Origin: Pseudo-nitzschia pungens
Lineage: Eukaryota; Bacillariophyta; Bacillariophyceae; Bacillariales; Bacillariaceae
Direction of reading: 5' to 3'
NCBI GenBank assembly: GCA_037355855.1
Contig: CM074760.1
Location: 1,294,501 to 1,358,500 of the forward strand
Length of the DNA: 64,000 nucleotides
The notes under the pieces were generated by a model that was given only the letters and a program-made list of their open reading frames with translations, was not told the origin of the DNA and did no database searches. Positions within the stretch are counted from its first letter, which is position 1. Every line of letters starts with the position of its first letter. The translations under genes were made by a program, and so were the position numbers. Shown here in pieces: positions 1-11,228 of the stretch.

Positions 1-1770
1 AGGTTTTTACCGTACGTACGGTAGGTGTGTTTTCGAATGCCTTTGTACGAATGCTAGGGGGTAGAACAAAGAAAAACACGGAAATTGAATTCAGGGCGTA
101 GTAAATTGAGCGGACACCGCTTACCATTTCAGCGTTCCACTTCAGCTAACGGGTCAAGCAACCCTCGTATTATGTGCTGTTTCTTCTGATGTCGAGAACA
201 AAGAAGTTTCTGAACCGAGCATGTCAAACAATTCGGCAATAGTAAGTAAAACTGCCAAAGCGTAAATGCATGTACCGGTATTCATAAGTAATAATCCCAA
301 ATCGAGTCAGAATTTGTACCGTAAATCAATGAGTTCATTGGGAACCAGTTCAAAGGTCAAGTCGTGCAAGGTTTGTTCTAACTCATCAGGGGTAATCTTA
401 CGGTAGTTACAATACAAAGAAAACAAGAAAGAACCACACGTAATCGAAATTCCTACACCTTAACTTACCCGAAAAAAATTGAAATTGCTGACAAGTAAGA
501 TCTTAGTACAAGGTAATAATTACCACTCTAGGATTCGTCATGTGATTAGCAATTAGTAACAATACAGGACCAACCCTTGTTGACTTATGGTGAGTACTCC
601 TCGTCTCAAGGAGTAATCAAGTAGTCCCTCTCTACGACTCTGCAAAAATATAGACCAAAAAGAGAATTGCTAGTATTATTTACCAGCAGTTCGTACGTCA
701 TACTATTCAATGGTTTGTTGTTGGAATGGTCACTCCTCTACTGCTGGTGGGACTGACAGCATGATGACTTGGTGGGCGCTGAGTTGCTGGTGCATTCCAA
801 CAACAACGTGTTCCTGCCCATGTTGGTATGTCTGCAAAATCATGGTGACCATCAGGACCATGATCATGATCATGGTCCAAGAACAACAACAATGGCCAGC
901 CATCACTGCTGCTACAACAAGAAGTATTTTGTAGTAGCAGCACTCCAGGAAAGACTGTGCGGAGGCGCTAGGGCAATCATACCTTTCCCGTACTAGTACT
1001 AGTATTCATCAGCCACCACCACTAAACACCTGCCTTGTCTCGGGGTTTCTAAGCTGGTGCAGCGTTCTTACAACAATGATTGTTCAACATTTCAAGAATT
1101 CCACCAGGGACCACAAGAAGAAACGAAGGCAGACCTCCTTTGGTGTTTCTATTGCTGGTTGACACCATTCGTGTTCTTGATTGAGAATCGCTTCCTCAAT
1201 GTTGTTTGAGTCCGATGAGGTACGAAGTACTATCTACCGGCACGAAGAACGGTAAGATGGTTGCCTAGTACCAGCATGTTGTTTGGGTTTCGTGGCATCC
1301 GACGAATTGTGTCGTTGACTCTTCATTATTCATTTGCGAAGTAAGATTTTACAGTAAGCCTTATTTTTCTCTCTCATAATAAAAAATTGAGATTGATTGA
1401 TTGATTCATTCGACAACTGTTCTTCATCCATCCATTCGTGTTCTTCTTTTCTGCTGAGTGAGTGCGGATACTCGTAGAGTGCAATGCTACAAAGTTGCCG
1501 TAATCTTACCCGTAAAGTTTGACGCACGAACTAATACATTCTTCCCGGTTGTCATCGGCCAACTCATTCATTACCACGAAGTCACCATTCCATGATGATG
1601 CAATTGAATACGGTAATACAGTACTTATCTTTCAGGGATAGGTTGCAGACCGAGCGCAGCACGATTCTTGGCAAAGCCGAATCCAACTGTGATTACCGGG
1701 ACTATTAGCAGAGATAGTTGCCTGATCAACAAGCGGTGACAGCGCCCGATCGACACGACCTGTTTACCGC
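1..1770. other. Intergenic, no gene seen
   Basis: No open frame here has protein-like composition. The stretch is AT-rich and carries short GTAC-type palindromes (for example at 10-24) and ACTAGT tracts near 995-1005. No tRNA-like or other RNA gene was recognised. Confidence 0.5.
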
Positions 1771-2253
1771 GATGAAAGTTTCGCCCAAGCTTCTGCTCTC
1801 GATCACTCTATCGAACGCCTTTCGAACTCCCAACAAAATGCCCGACCACGACCGCAGCGGCGCTTTCCGCAGAGGCCGGTGCCGCGACGATACGAGTCAG
1901 GGGATCCGGGGTCGATAAGCGTCAACACGGATTTCGAATGGACCGCCGCGACCAAGATTCCTCCCGGTTTCGAACGAGTTTGCAGAGAACATTGCTGGGG
2001 AGTCGAACGGACGTGGGACACGCTGAACCAGAAAAAACCGTGGCTGCGAGCCTCGAACGAAGCCTACATCTATCTAAACCACGCGGACGGTCAGTGGTGG
2101 ATCGACGAGCCGAACGGAGCCGGAGTGTTTGTCGCCCCCAAACTACGGGGGGAGGACACCCCTCCCGCATCGGGATGGAGAGCACTGTCGCCATCGTACA
2201 ATCCGGCACCCAGCCTAGAGATCGTCTTCGATTGCCAACAAAACAAAAAATAA
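1771..2253 (+). CDS. Hypothetical protein with unresolved 5' end (possible secreted protein)
   Basis: I do not recognise this family. The frame ending at the TAA at 2251 is open from about 1726 and reads like a real protein, with an aromatic core including AYIYLNHADGQWWIDEPNG and GWRALSPSYNPAPSLEIVFD. It has no in-frame ATG: the nearest candidate, at 1879, is GTG. An ATG at 1771 in another frame opens a signal-peptide-like stretch, MKVSPKLLLSITLSNAF. This suggests that the true N-terminus is joined by an unseen short intron or is separated by a frameshift. The mature part has one acidic and one tryptophan-rich patch and no membrane segment. Which end is right cannot be settled from the sequence. 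The gene stands alone, about 530 bp upstream of the dehydrogenase. Confidence 0.45.
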   Translation, partial: DESFAQASALDHSIERLSNSQQNARPRPQRRFPQRPVPRRYESGDPGSISVNTDFEWTAATKIPPGFERVCREHCWGVERTWDTLNQKKPWLRASNEAYIYLNHADGQWWIDEPNGAGVFVAPKLRGEDTPPASGWRALSPSYNPAPSLEIVFDCQQNKK

Positions 2254-2787
2254 TAACAATAATAATAATAATGACGATGATGATGGAATGAATGGCTCAT
2301 TGCGATCCTCCACTCTCAATTCCCTGACATGCCGTACCGTCCCGACGGTTGCAACACTTCCACTAACCGCAGTATGGTAAGATCTTCCAGGTGCGTTCGA
2401 GATACGGACCCTGCATCCAAGAGGAAAATGTTTTCGGAACTAAGACGAAAGCAGAAAAGCACACGTAACTTACGATCTCGTAGAAAAAATAATGTTCGAA
2501 CTTAGTTTACGTTCAATCAAAATTACTGTACGTGTAGTCGAAAACGCCAGAGACCCTAATTTCTCGTACACCCTTTTAAAAATTAAATTTTGAAATACGA
2601 GTTAATGATAATATTCGAAAGGATGGATGCGAGTTCGCACGATCTTCCCGCGAGAGGAGAAACAAAAACCTGTCTCGTCTCTTGAGGCTGGAGACGATAT
2701 CGCTTACAGAACTGCTGGCACATGTTGCGATGAGGGACAACTTGTAACGTAGACGATCGACGAATATCAACGATACCGATAAACACG

Positions 2788-3594
2788 ATGTCGCGGCGGA
2801 TGCTATCGAACGGCGATTCGAGTTCGAAACATCGGACTCTGATGATTTGCGGTGGAACCGACGGCATTGGATTTTCTCTGCTAGCTTCCGAATTGGTTAG
2901 ATCCAAGTACACGCAAATATTTGTTCTCGGTCGAGATTTTGCAAGAGTTCGACAGTTGTGCGAGGGAGGGGAATACGAAATTCTGCAAGAAACCAGTCAG
3001 GACATCGTCGAAATCCCGTGCGACATTACGCGTCTCGAAGAGATTCCGGTTGCGCTGGCCGCAATAGACGACGGCCGCATCCACGATTTCGTTCTCACCG
3101 TCGGAACGTTTGTCTGCGGAAAAATCGCCGATATCACGCCCGTCACTCCCGGAACTCCGGGCGGCAATCGATCATCGACCGATGTCGTTGCGGATCATTT
3201 CCACCTGAATTGCGTGGCATCGATCCATTTGATTCGCGCCGTTCTGCCAAAGCTGGTCGACGGGGACAGCCAGATTCTAACCTGCACCGCCAGCCTTGCC
3301 CAACGCGCACGCAGTCCCTACGCCTTGCAGGGTGCCACCAAGGCCGCGCTCCGGTCCTTCGTCGACACACTGAGAATCGAACTCCGGGGGAAAACGCGAG
3401 TCATGAATCTGATGCCACCGTCGGTCGACACGCAAATCTTCGCCAAAGCCGGGGACCATCGCAGAACCGATGGGTATCCTCCGCCATCGAGGATCGCGGG
3501 CATGATCCAATTCATGCTCGACTGTCCGCCCGATATATGCATACCCGAAATGCTCATTGAGCATCACAGTTTCTACGGAGCGAATGAAATATGA
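2788..3594 (+). CDS. Short-chain dehydrogenase/reductase (SDR), altered active site
   Basis: This is a classical-size SDR (268 aa), an NAD(P)-dependent oxidoreductase with a Rossmann fold. The dinucleotide-binding motif is GGTDGIG at residues 22-28, close to the usual TGxxxGIG. The catalytic Asn is probably N141 (HLNCVASIHL) and the Ser S169 (CTAS). The lysine is K185 in a GATKAAL segment typical of the family. The canonical YxxxK is absent: position K-4 is Gln181, and the only nearby tyrosine is Y178, seven residues before the lysine. No signal peptide or membrane segment is seen, so it is probably cytosolic. The substrate cannot be read from the sequence. The start is the first ATG of a single uninterrupted frame. 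Confidence 0.82.
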   Translation: MSRRMLSNGDSSSKHRTLMICGGTDGIGFSLLASELVRSKYTQIFVLGRDFARVRQLCEGGEYEILQETSQDIVEIPCDITRLEEIPVALAAIDDGRIHDFVLTVGTFVCGKIADITPVTPGTPGGNRSSTDVVADHFHLNCVASIHLIRAVLPKLVDGDSQILTCTASLAQRARSPYALQGATKAALRSFVDTLRIELRGKTRVMNLMPPSVDTQIFAKAGDHRRTDGYPPPSRIAGMIQFMLDCPPDICIPEMLIEHHSFYGANEI

Positions 3595-5186
3595 TTGCCG
3601 GCGTTTCGATGGTTGCAGCAGTCCCCCAGAAGAACTAGTGGAAGGCCGTTGACGATGCGTGCGTACGTACGTTACGTTCGTTCGTTCGGTCGTTTGCGAA
3701 CGCAGGTGTAGGATGTGCGAACGACTGTTGCGAGATTTCGTGGGTATTCCAAAACTACACCATCAGTGATTCACCGAAAGTTAAAAGTGAAGCAAATCGA
3801 CGAGATCATGCCGGTCACAAAATTACTACTAGTTTTCTTTTTTGCCATAGATACGCAAATTTGCAGATGAGTCATTCATTTGATTTTCTTGAGAAGTAGT
3901 GCCTGGTAGCAATGGAAGAGCGCCATCCGATTTTTGACAAACCGGAAGATCCACGGCGGAAACGAACACAGGAGGGACTTGTTTCCTGGGAGTAAAACCC
4001 TGCGATCGAACTGTTGGGATTGCAGTCAGGCTTTTGTTGTAGAGACGCGAACCTTGCAGACCTCTGCAATTCGCCTCACCTCTGAACGAACGAGATCGAA
4101 TCGGAGATGGCGAAATTCGTTGACCGGAATGTTCGTGTTGTGCGCGGGTCGATTGTTCTGCAGCGGGTTTCGATTTTAAAAGCTTGCGACTGTCGATGTC
4201 TCAGCTTGGGCTGCGGGTCGATAGAGATCGACAGACAAAGAGGTTCAGAGCTGGTTGTACTTGAATCCATATCCACTGATATCCACTCGTCATCATTAGT
4301 TTCACCACCAGCACAAGAATTCGTTGGTTTTTGAGCCTGCGGTTCTACAGAGAGCTCCTTGCTGAGCAGCCATGCATAAAGACTCTGCCCATACGCAGAC
4401 GCATGGTGATGAATCTTTCACTGCTCTGCTTTCGCAAATTTTCTGGTCAAAAAAGGAAAGCAAAAGGACGCATGATCCATTTCTTCTTGTTCTGCTGCGT
4501 GATTTGCCTTCCTCCCATCCTGCTTGGGGTGTGAACCCACAAGGCCCACAACTGATTTTCTTTCATGCCCTGAACAATAATGCCTCAACCTAACTTTGTG
4601 ACATGGATATTATCATCATTATCATTATCATTATTATTACTGTTTTGATTTGAAAACCATGAGAGGATTGTGCAACTCTCAGAAGTTATTTGAAGAACAC
4701 AATGTACAGCAATCATTTTCCAGGAATGATCAGAATTTACTTCAGTCATGAACTTCTCGGGAATCACATCCGCAGTCGGCGCGTCAAATGCCGAAAACGT
4801 TGGCACAACGTCATCCTCTGACATCGAATGACAGACGGCACAAACATTTCGGTAAGAATCTTAAGTATGTGAAACTTCGAATTCCATCACACATCATCGT
4901 TCCCTCTCAGAATCATCCTGTAACCTTACTCGTAAGAAGTTACTCGTAACTCGTATCCGTTCGTACTTTCCTCTCCACATCACAATCTGGATTCGTTCAT
5001 TGATTCTTAGAGACCAACAGGCATCGGGGACATCAAGAGCATCGGAAAAGGAAAAAGTTGTTGGGTTCATAGTCGTAAAAAACCGGCTACTGCTATTCAA
5101 CCAGCTCGAGCGAAAACCGTTGACCACAAGAAGAGTTATCAATCAGGAAAAGTTTTTGTGAAGTTTTCTTTTACGTGTCGAATACT
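3595..5186. other. Intergenic between SDR and alanyl-tRNA synthetase
   Basis: Apart from the tentative minus-strand gene at 4076-4824, nothing is supported here. A run of GTACGTACG and TTCG-type short repeats lies at 3660-3700, and an (ATT)n-like tract at 4610-4640. Confidence 0.4.
4076..4824 (-). CDS. Possible small two-exon gene (tentative)
   Basis: An ATG at 4824 opens a protein-like start (MSEDDVVPTFSAFDAP) of 28 codons, ending at a donor GTAAAT (4740-4735). Two acceptors fit phase 0. AG at 4416-4415 joins a frame running to 4076 that contains QSLYAWLLSKELSVEP and DDEWISVDMDSSTTSSEP. A better pyrimidine-preceded AG slightly upstream (TTTTGACCAG) joins a different open frame that stops after about 50 codons. 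Neither product is recognised. Composition is acidic and serine-rich, as in many real diatom proteins. The splice model is inferred, and the region could equally be non-coding. Confidence 0.25.
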
Positions 5187-8100
5187 ATGCGTTGCCTTCT
5201 GACCTCGACGATGATCTTGGCTCTTGCGACAAGATCGATCCGGGCGTTTGTCCCGGCCCGACACGTGCTCCGTGCTAATACGGCCAGTTGTCGATACATG
5301 TCGTCGTCCACAGATGAAGAAGTAGAGTGGACGACAAGCAAGGTCAGATCCACCTTTGTCGATTTCTTCAAAGATAGGGACCATACGATGCAACCAAGTT
5401 CTGCGTGCGCCCCACTGAACGATCCTACTCTCCTCTTCACCAATGCGGGTATGAATCAGTTCAAGCCAATCTTTTTGGGACAAGCAGATCCAAACAGTCC
5501 CCTTGCAAGCCTCAAACGAGCCGCCAATTCGCAAAAATGCATCCGCGCCGGTGGTAAGCACAACGATTTGGAAGACGTTGGACGAGATACTTATCACCAC
5601 ACTTTCTTTGAGATGCTTGGATCGTGGTCCTTCGGAGATTACTTCAAAGAAGAGGCGATTGACATGGCTTGGATTTTGTTGACGGAAGTTTATAAGTTGG
5701 ATCCAGACCGAATTTATGCGACTTACTTCGAGGGTGACGATAGTGTCGAAATGGACACGGAGGCAAGGGATTATTGGTTAAAATACTTGCCAGCAGACCG
5801 AGTGATTGGATGTGAAGCCGCTGACAATTTCTGGGAGGTGAGTTGCAAAAAAAAATCGACACTTTATTCCACCTTCTCTACAACTTCATATCCTTCTTGG
5901 CTGTCGATTTCAAGTCTAATGGTTTTCTTAACATCTCCTGACGTCATCAGATGGGAGATACGGGCCCATGCGGTCCCTGCAGTGAAATTCACTATGACAG
6001 GATCGGAAACCGCGATGCATCCGCATTAGTAAACGCTGATGATCCGGATGTCATTGAAATCTGGAACATTGTTTTCATCCAGTATAACCGAGACGAGAAG
6101 GGTCTTGCGCCGTTGCCACAAAAGCACATCGATACTGGAATGGGTCTAGAACGATTGGTTAGCATCTTGCAAGACAAGTCATCGAACTACGATACCGATG
6201 TTTTCATGCCAATTTTCGAGAAAATTGAGGAATTATCAAAAGTTGGACCATACGAAGGAAAACTGGGTGAAGAGGATGCCACATTGAAAGATACGGCATA
6301 CCGCGCCATAGCCGATCACATCCGAACTCTCTCCTTCGCTCTTGCTGATGGAGCTGTACCGAACAATGAGGGAAGAGGTTATGTCCTCCGACGAATTTTG
6401 CGACGTGCTACTCGATACGGTCAACAGATTTTGAAGGCCGAGCCAGGTTTCTTCCAAAAATTGATCCCTGTTGTCGTCGAGACCTTTGGCGAGGCCTACC
6501 CCGAATTGGTGAAGAACCAAGCAACAATCACCGAAATCATTGCAGAAGAGGAAGCTGCCTTTTCTACTATGCTGGATCGTGGAATCAAGTTCTTCGGGGA
6601 CCTTGAGGAAGAACTGAAAACTGATGGTAAAACTGAAGTTTCTGGAGAAAAAGCATTTTATCTATACGATACACTTGGTTTTCCTCTCGACCTAACGGAA
6701 CTCATGGCCGAGGAAGCTGGTCTCTCTCTGGACTCGAAAGGATTTGCGAACGAGATGGAAGAGCAGAAGAAAAGATCCCGTGCTGCTCGCCAGGCAGCGA
6801 AGTCGGGCGGCGCACCGCAATTGGAGTTGATCGCAGAGCAAACTGCTGCATTGAGCGACAACAACGTTCTTCCCACGGACGATTCATTTAAATACAAGTG
6901 GGATGTCGAGCTTCCAGCGACAGTCATGTCGATCTTTGGACAGGATGGTTTTTATGAGGATGGTGAAACCGCTGATGTCGGTGACTTTGTCGGGATTGTG
7001 CTTGATAAGTCGAGCTACTACGCCGAAGCCGGAGGACAAGAAGCAGATCTTGGCGTACTTCGACTACTAGACGACGATGGAAACGCCGTAGGCAGTTTTG
7101 AAGTCCGCGATGTGCAATCCTATGGAGGGTACCTTCTTCACACGGGTGTTGTCGACGACGGAAGTTTCCAAAACGGGGCTCATGTCAACTGTAGAGTCGA
7201 CTACGAGCGAAGAAGGCTCATCACTCCTAACCATTCCATGACGCATGTTTTGAATGCAGCACTCCGCCAAGTGTTGGGAGACACTGTGGATCAAAGAGGT
7301 AGTCTTTGCAATGATGAAAAGCTTCGATTCGATTTCACCAATAAGAAGGCTTTGTCAGCAAAGCAACTCCGAAAGACCGAGGAAATTTGTCAGCAAATTG
7401 TCGCCGACGCATTGCCGGTCACCGCCACGACTATGCCACTCAAAGAAGCTCAAGCTATCGAAGGAGTACGCGCTGTCTTTGGTGAAGTCTACCCCGATCC
7501 CGTCCGAGTTGTTCAGGTTGGAGATGACTGTTCCATTGAATTTTGTGGAGGAACTCACGTAAGCAATACGGCCGAAGCGGAAGCATTTGTCTTGGTGGAA
7601 GAGACGGCTGTAGCGAAGGGAATTCGTCGAATTACTGCCGTCACAAGAGATTTAGCAAAGGAAGCAATCGAAGAAGGCAAGAAAATTGAAGCTTCGGTTT
7701 CTGACCTTGAAGGTCTCAACGTTGAGACTGAAGGTCTTGACAAACAAGCTGGTGCTGCGCGAAAAGACGTTGATGCTGCATTTATTTCTGCCACCCTGAA
7801 AGCAGATCTACGAAACAGAATCGAAGAAGTACAAAAGAAAGCAAACGAAGTGAAGAAAGCTGCGCTGGCCCAGCGTGTCGACATTGTTTTGAAGGATGTC
7901 AAAACCAGAGTTGAGGCTGCGATTGAGAATGAGGACCGAACTCTTGTTCTGAATGTTGATATCGGTGCCGACTCGAAGGCATCGCAGCGAGTGTTGAACG
8001 CAGTTAAGAAAATCGCACCTGACATGGCCTTCATGGGACTCAGTGAAGAGGAACAAGGAAGCGGAGGTAAACTGTTGGCATTCGCGTTGGTACCCGACTC

Positions 8101-8281
8101 ACTCGTGGATTGTGGCCTGAAAGCGGATGAATGGGTGAGGGGCACTCTTGAAGTATGCGGAGGCAGAGGCGGTGGCAGAGCTAGTAACGCGCAGGGGCAG
8201 GCACCAGAGTGTTCTGATGTTGATGCAGTGATAGCTGCATCCGAATCGTTCGCAGCAGGAAAGGTTACGATCGAAGCATAG
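5187..8281 (+). CDS. AARS: Alanine--tRNA ligase, plastid-targeted and possibly also cytosolic
   Basis: The enzyme charges tRNA-Ala with alanine and edits mischarged products. There are two exons, 5187-5837 and 5951-8281, joined in phase 0 across a 113-bp GT-AG intron that splits the motif [17 protein letters not shown]. The protein is about 993 aa, a little longer than the bacterial enzyme because of its leader. Motif 2 ([20 protein letters not shown]) and motif 3 ([17 protein letters not shown]) are intact. So are the editing-domain metal ligands HSMTH and CGGTH, and the C-terminal DHHA1 glycine motif [14 protein letters not shown]. The frame is open upstream of 5187, but only with a GTG, so the ATG at 5187 is taken as the start. 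It gives a hydrophobic signal peptide ending at IRAFVP, an ASAFAP-like plastid motif. A second ATG at 5298 (MSSSTDEE) would give a leaderless cytosolic form. Confidence 0.97.
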
Positions 8282-8395
8282 TTGACACGAAATAAATAAT
8301 AAAAGTACTTTTAATTCCATAGTTTACTACATTTGTTTTCACATCAAAACACAGACACAGCTTCCTTTCTATAACTTGAACAGAAGTTACGGTCT

Positions 8396-8923
8396 CTACT
8401 TCTCTTCCCGTTTACCTTTCTTTTTCTTGACAATCATCGATAGGTTGTGAAAACGAATCATAGGTATTACAGTCTCTGCTTTGCCCGTTATGTTTCGCCA
8501 ATGCCAGACAAAAACACTTAATTTGAACCCTTTTATTGCCAGCCTTGCATTCACGGACTTTATCCAACCTTCATTTAAAGCATGAGCATTTTTCCTGATC
8601 GTTTTGTCTTGATTCGTAATCAATCCACAACAGGCCGTCTCTGGCGGTAGGGTTTCGTACGCTTGTATAAACTCGTTTCTCAATTTCAGATCTTTCCATA
8701 CTTTGAAGTATTGTTTGAATTCCTCTTCGTATCCCGGTATTTCATGTCGTGTCATCTCGGCCCTCAGGTCAACCACAGGGTCTGTCTCTATCTCAAGCGC
8801 CCCAACTACCGATCTTTCCGCCTTCCATTTGAAGTCAGAGTTAACTTTCGTTGAAGATCGGAACTCGCGATTTGGTTCGCTTCGTCCGCTCTCCCTCATT
8901 TTCAATTCATTATTTGGTGGCAT
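8396..8923 (-). CDS. Hypothetical protein, unknown family, copy 1 (paralogue of 22260-22892)
   Basis: This 175-aa protein is of unknown function. It aligns along most of its length with the product at 22260-22892. Shared features are a KW motif followed by VVGAL, a charged helix with (V/A)W(K/Q)D(L/F)(K/N)LR, a CCG motif, (L)N(E/D)GW, and a C-terminal block with GFK, the tryptophan motif VWHWRN or LWSWQN, then GKA and IRF. The spacing of aromatic and cysteine residues points to one small globular domain. There is no signal peptide or membrane segment. The tail is lysine-rich (KKKKGKR) and could act as a nuclear signal. It converges on the alanyl-tRNA synthetase gene with only 114 bp between stops. 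Confidence 0.72.
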   Translation of the reverse strand: MPPNNELKMRESGRSEPNREFRSSTKVNSDFKWKAERSVVGALEIETDPVVDLRAEMTRHEIPGYEEEFKQYFKVWKDLKLRNEFIQAYETLPPETACCGLITNQDKTIRKNAHALNEGWIKSVNARLAIKGFKLSVFVWHWRNITGKAETVIPMIRFHNLSMIVKKKKGKREEK

Positions 8924-11228
8924 TCCATGAGATCATATATCATCTAGATGTGTTAGCAGTCTGGTTCCTGGTACCGTACGATTTAAATGATAGAAATACG
9001 TGTTGACGTCGATTATCAAGTAATCTTACGGCGATTGTCGACATTTTGTAGCACGACCGACTCGTTATGTACAGATCAAGGGAGAGACGAAGTGTGATTT
9101 TTCCAAAATCTCAACTGAACGGGTAAGGTTTACTGGTGATTAAGTTACGGACTACTGGTAGTTGTTGGAAGACAAAAACCTTACCAACAATTTTGACACG
9201 CAGGCACAAGTAAGTTAGGTTATTTTTTGTAAAAGTCATGTAATCTCTCATTATTATTTACGTCAATTGCTGTATTATTTTGTTGAAACGACGTGCAGCA
9301 GTGAATTCCTGGTGAGAGAACGAACATAAATTCCAGATAAACGGTAATACTGGTACATAGTAGGCACCCCGACTTTTTCGTCGATGAAGTCTTGGCCTGC
9401 GTCATGGATCCATGCAGTAAACCTTACGTAGCTTCGTGTCGATCTTTGCATCCACCTCAACTTGTGTGTAAGATTACTCATGAGTACGTTTCCTACGATA
9501 CGATAAGTATCGCATAAATTTCCGTGTTCCGATCGTTCGTTTTGCTGTTTCAATGTTTGGTTCCGTGAATGTGCAAGAGGGATATTATCCTGTAGTACTG
9601 AAAACTGAAACCGGAAAACGGAAAACATACCTTCTTCCCGCAGTAGTACGGATACCCATTTTCGGCGCAATTCAGGAGTTCTTTCAAAAAGCTACTACGA
9701 AAGAACTTACGAAAAAGAACCAAACAACAAGAACAAGCACGATGAAAAATGCGATTGCTACAAAACATCATCTTTGGAGATTTCTTTTTGCTTCAGAAGA
9801 AAGCTGGATCTTCAGGCACGAGATTGCCAGCTTCAATTCATAGTAGAGGAAGAGTGTGCTCGAGTACTGCTGGTGGTACTACTACACCGCAAGAATGTTG
9901 TTTGCTGTATGGTGGCGGATCAGAGGGGGGGTGTCTATCGTGGTAGTAGTAGTGCTGCTGGAGACCATGGAAATAATAAAGCGATGAAGAATTGAAATCA
10001 CACATCAGCAAGAAATAACATTGGGCATGGTTCTCCCCCATTGAGTGAGGAGTTTCTTATTGATTTATGCCGAATGATACTCAATGCTTCTTCTTCCAGC
10101 AGCATAGTACTACTAGTAGCACTGATGGCCCCCTAGGTGGTAGTAGTTTGATACCTCCTCTCAATACTAGTACTAGTAGCTACTACTACTAGTACTACTA
10201 CTATGCCAACACTTTGTTTGTATCTGAGTAATTTAGTTCCACCTTTGGTGGTTAAAGAAGTTATTTAATTACATTCTTATTCTTCTTATTATTATTATAG
10301 TATCACAGCATGTTTCAAATTTTGGAATCACTCCTCTTGCAGAAAGCAAACATGCAGGAGGCCAATGCCAAAGAGTGCGACGACAATATCGATTGCAGTA
10401 CTAGTAGTAGGAATGAATGCAAAATCGCGTAATTCGCAGCTGCGGAAGATCAAGAAACAACGTCTAACAACTTCTTGCACTACCCCTTGGGCAGCAAGAA
10501 ATCCGAGGCTGGGAGATGGAAGTAGGATTTTCATATGAAGAGTTGGCAATCAACGCTTGGTATGGATGCCGCTCCGCTACAGATCAGATGCACGTTGGGA
10601 TTACTACTATTATTATTATGAGCACGAAAGCAGTACATGCTCCAGATTATTGCTTGTTTCATTGTTGTTATTGAGTATTGCTGGTATATGACTGTGTCAT
10701 ACCGAGAATGGTAGAACAGTCCAGCCAATACTAATCGTGTTACATTTTTTCACGATCGTGACCTTCGACACGAGTCATGAATGAATACAATTGATCTTTT
10801 TTCATTATCATCTAATATAATATCATTATAATGGTGCACTATAACTTTGTGATGTGCTTCCGATTCCACCGGTAGAAAATTGCATTGTTCATTCCTTGTA
10901 GCAAGGGCAACAGTGTGCAGAAAGTTTTTTTCGTTTCGTTTCATATTGTTCGTACGGCCTTCTTGGATGCATTGGTCGGTGCGCACGGCTTCTGCTACTG
11001 GTTTGGTGTATTTGTACGATTGCCTCCTGGCGAAACAAACTTGTCTAGTTGCAATATTTCGTCATAGCGTTTACAGTGGAATCTCGGATGGTGGTAGATT
11101 GTGCGCGTTCAGTACAGAACCGAACTTTGAAATAATAATATTCCATGCTAACATGACCTGCGTAACAAAGTGAAAAGGCTTGGCAGATGGAGAGTCTGCT
11201 CTTTCTGGGACCTCTGGGTCCATCGTAT
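8924..11228. other. Intergenic, 2.3 kb, repeat-rich
   Basis: No coding frame is credible. The segment includes a block of ACTAGT/CTA tracts at about 10104-10205, a T-rich/ATT tract near 10270-10300, and scattered GTAAGATTAC-like elements. Confidence 0.5.
10104..10205. repeat. ACTAGT / (CTA)n-(TAG)n palindromic tract
   Basis: The tract has alternating TACTAGTACTAG and CTACTACTACTAG units, which are self-complementary and could fold into hairpins. Similar short tracts recur in many other intergenic regions of the window but not in the coding sequences read here. Confidence 0.7.
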
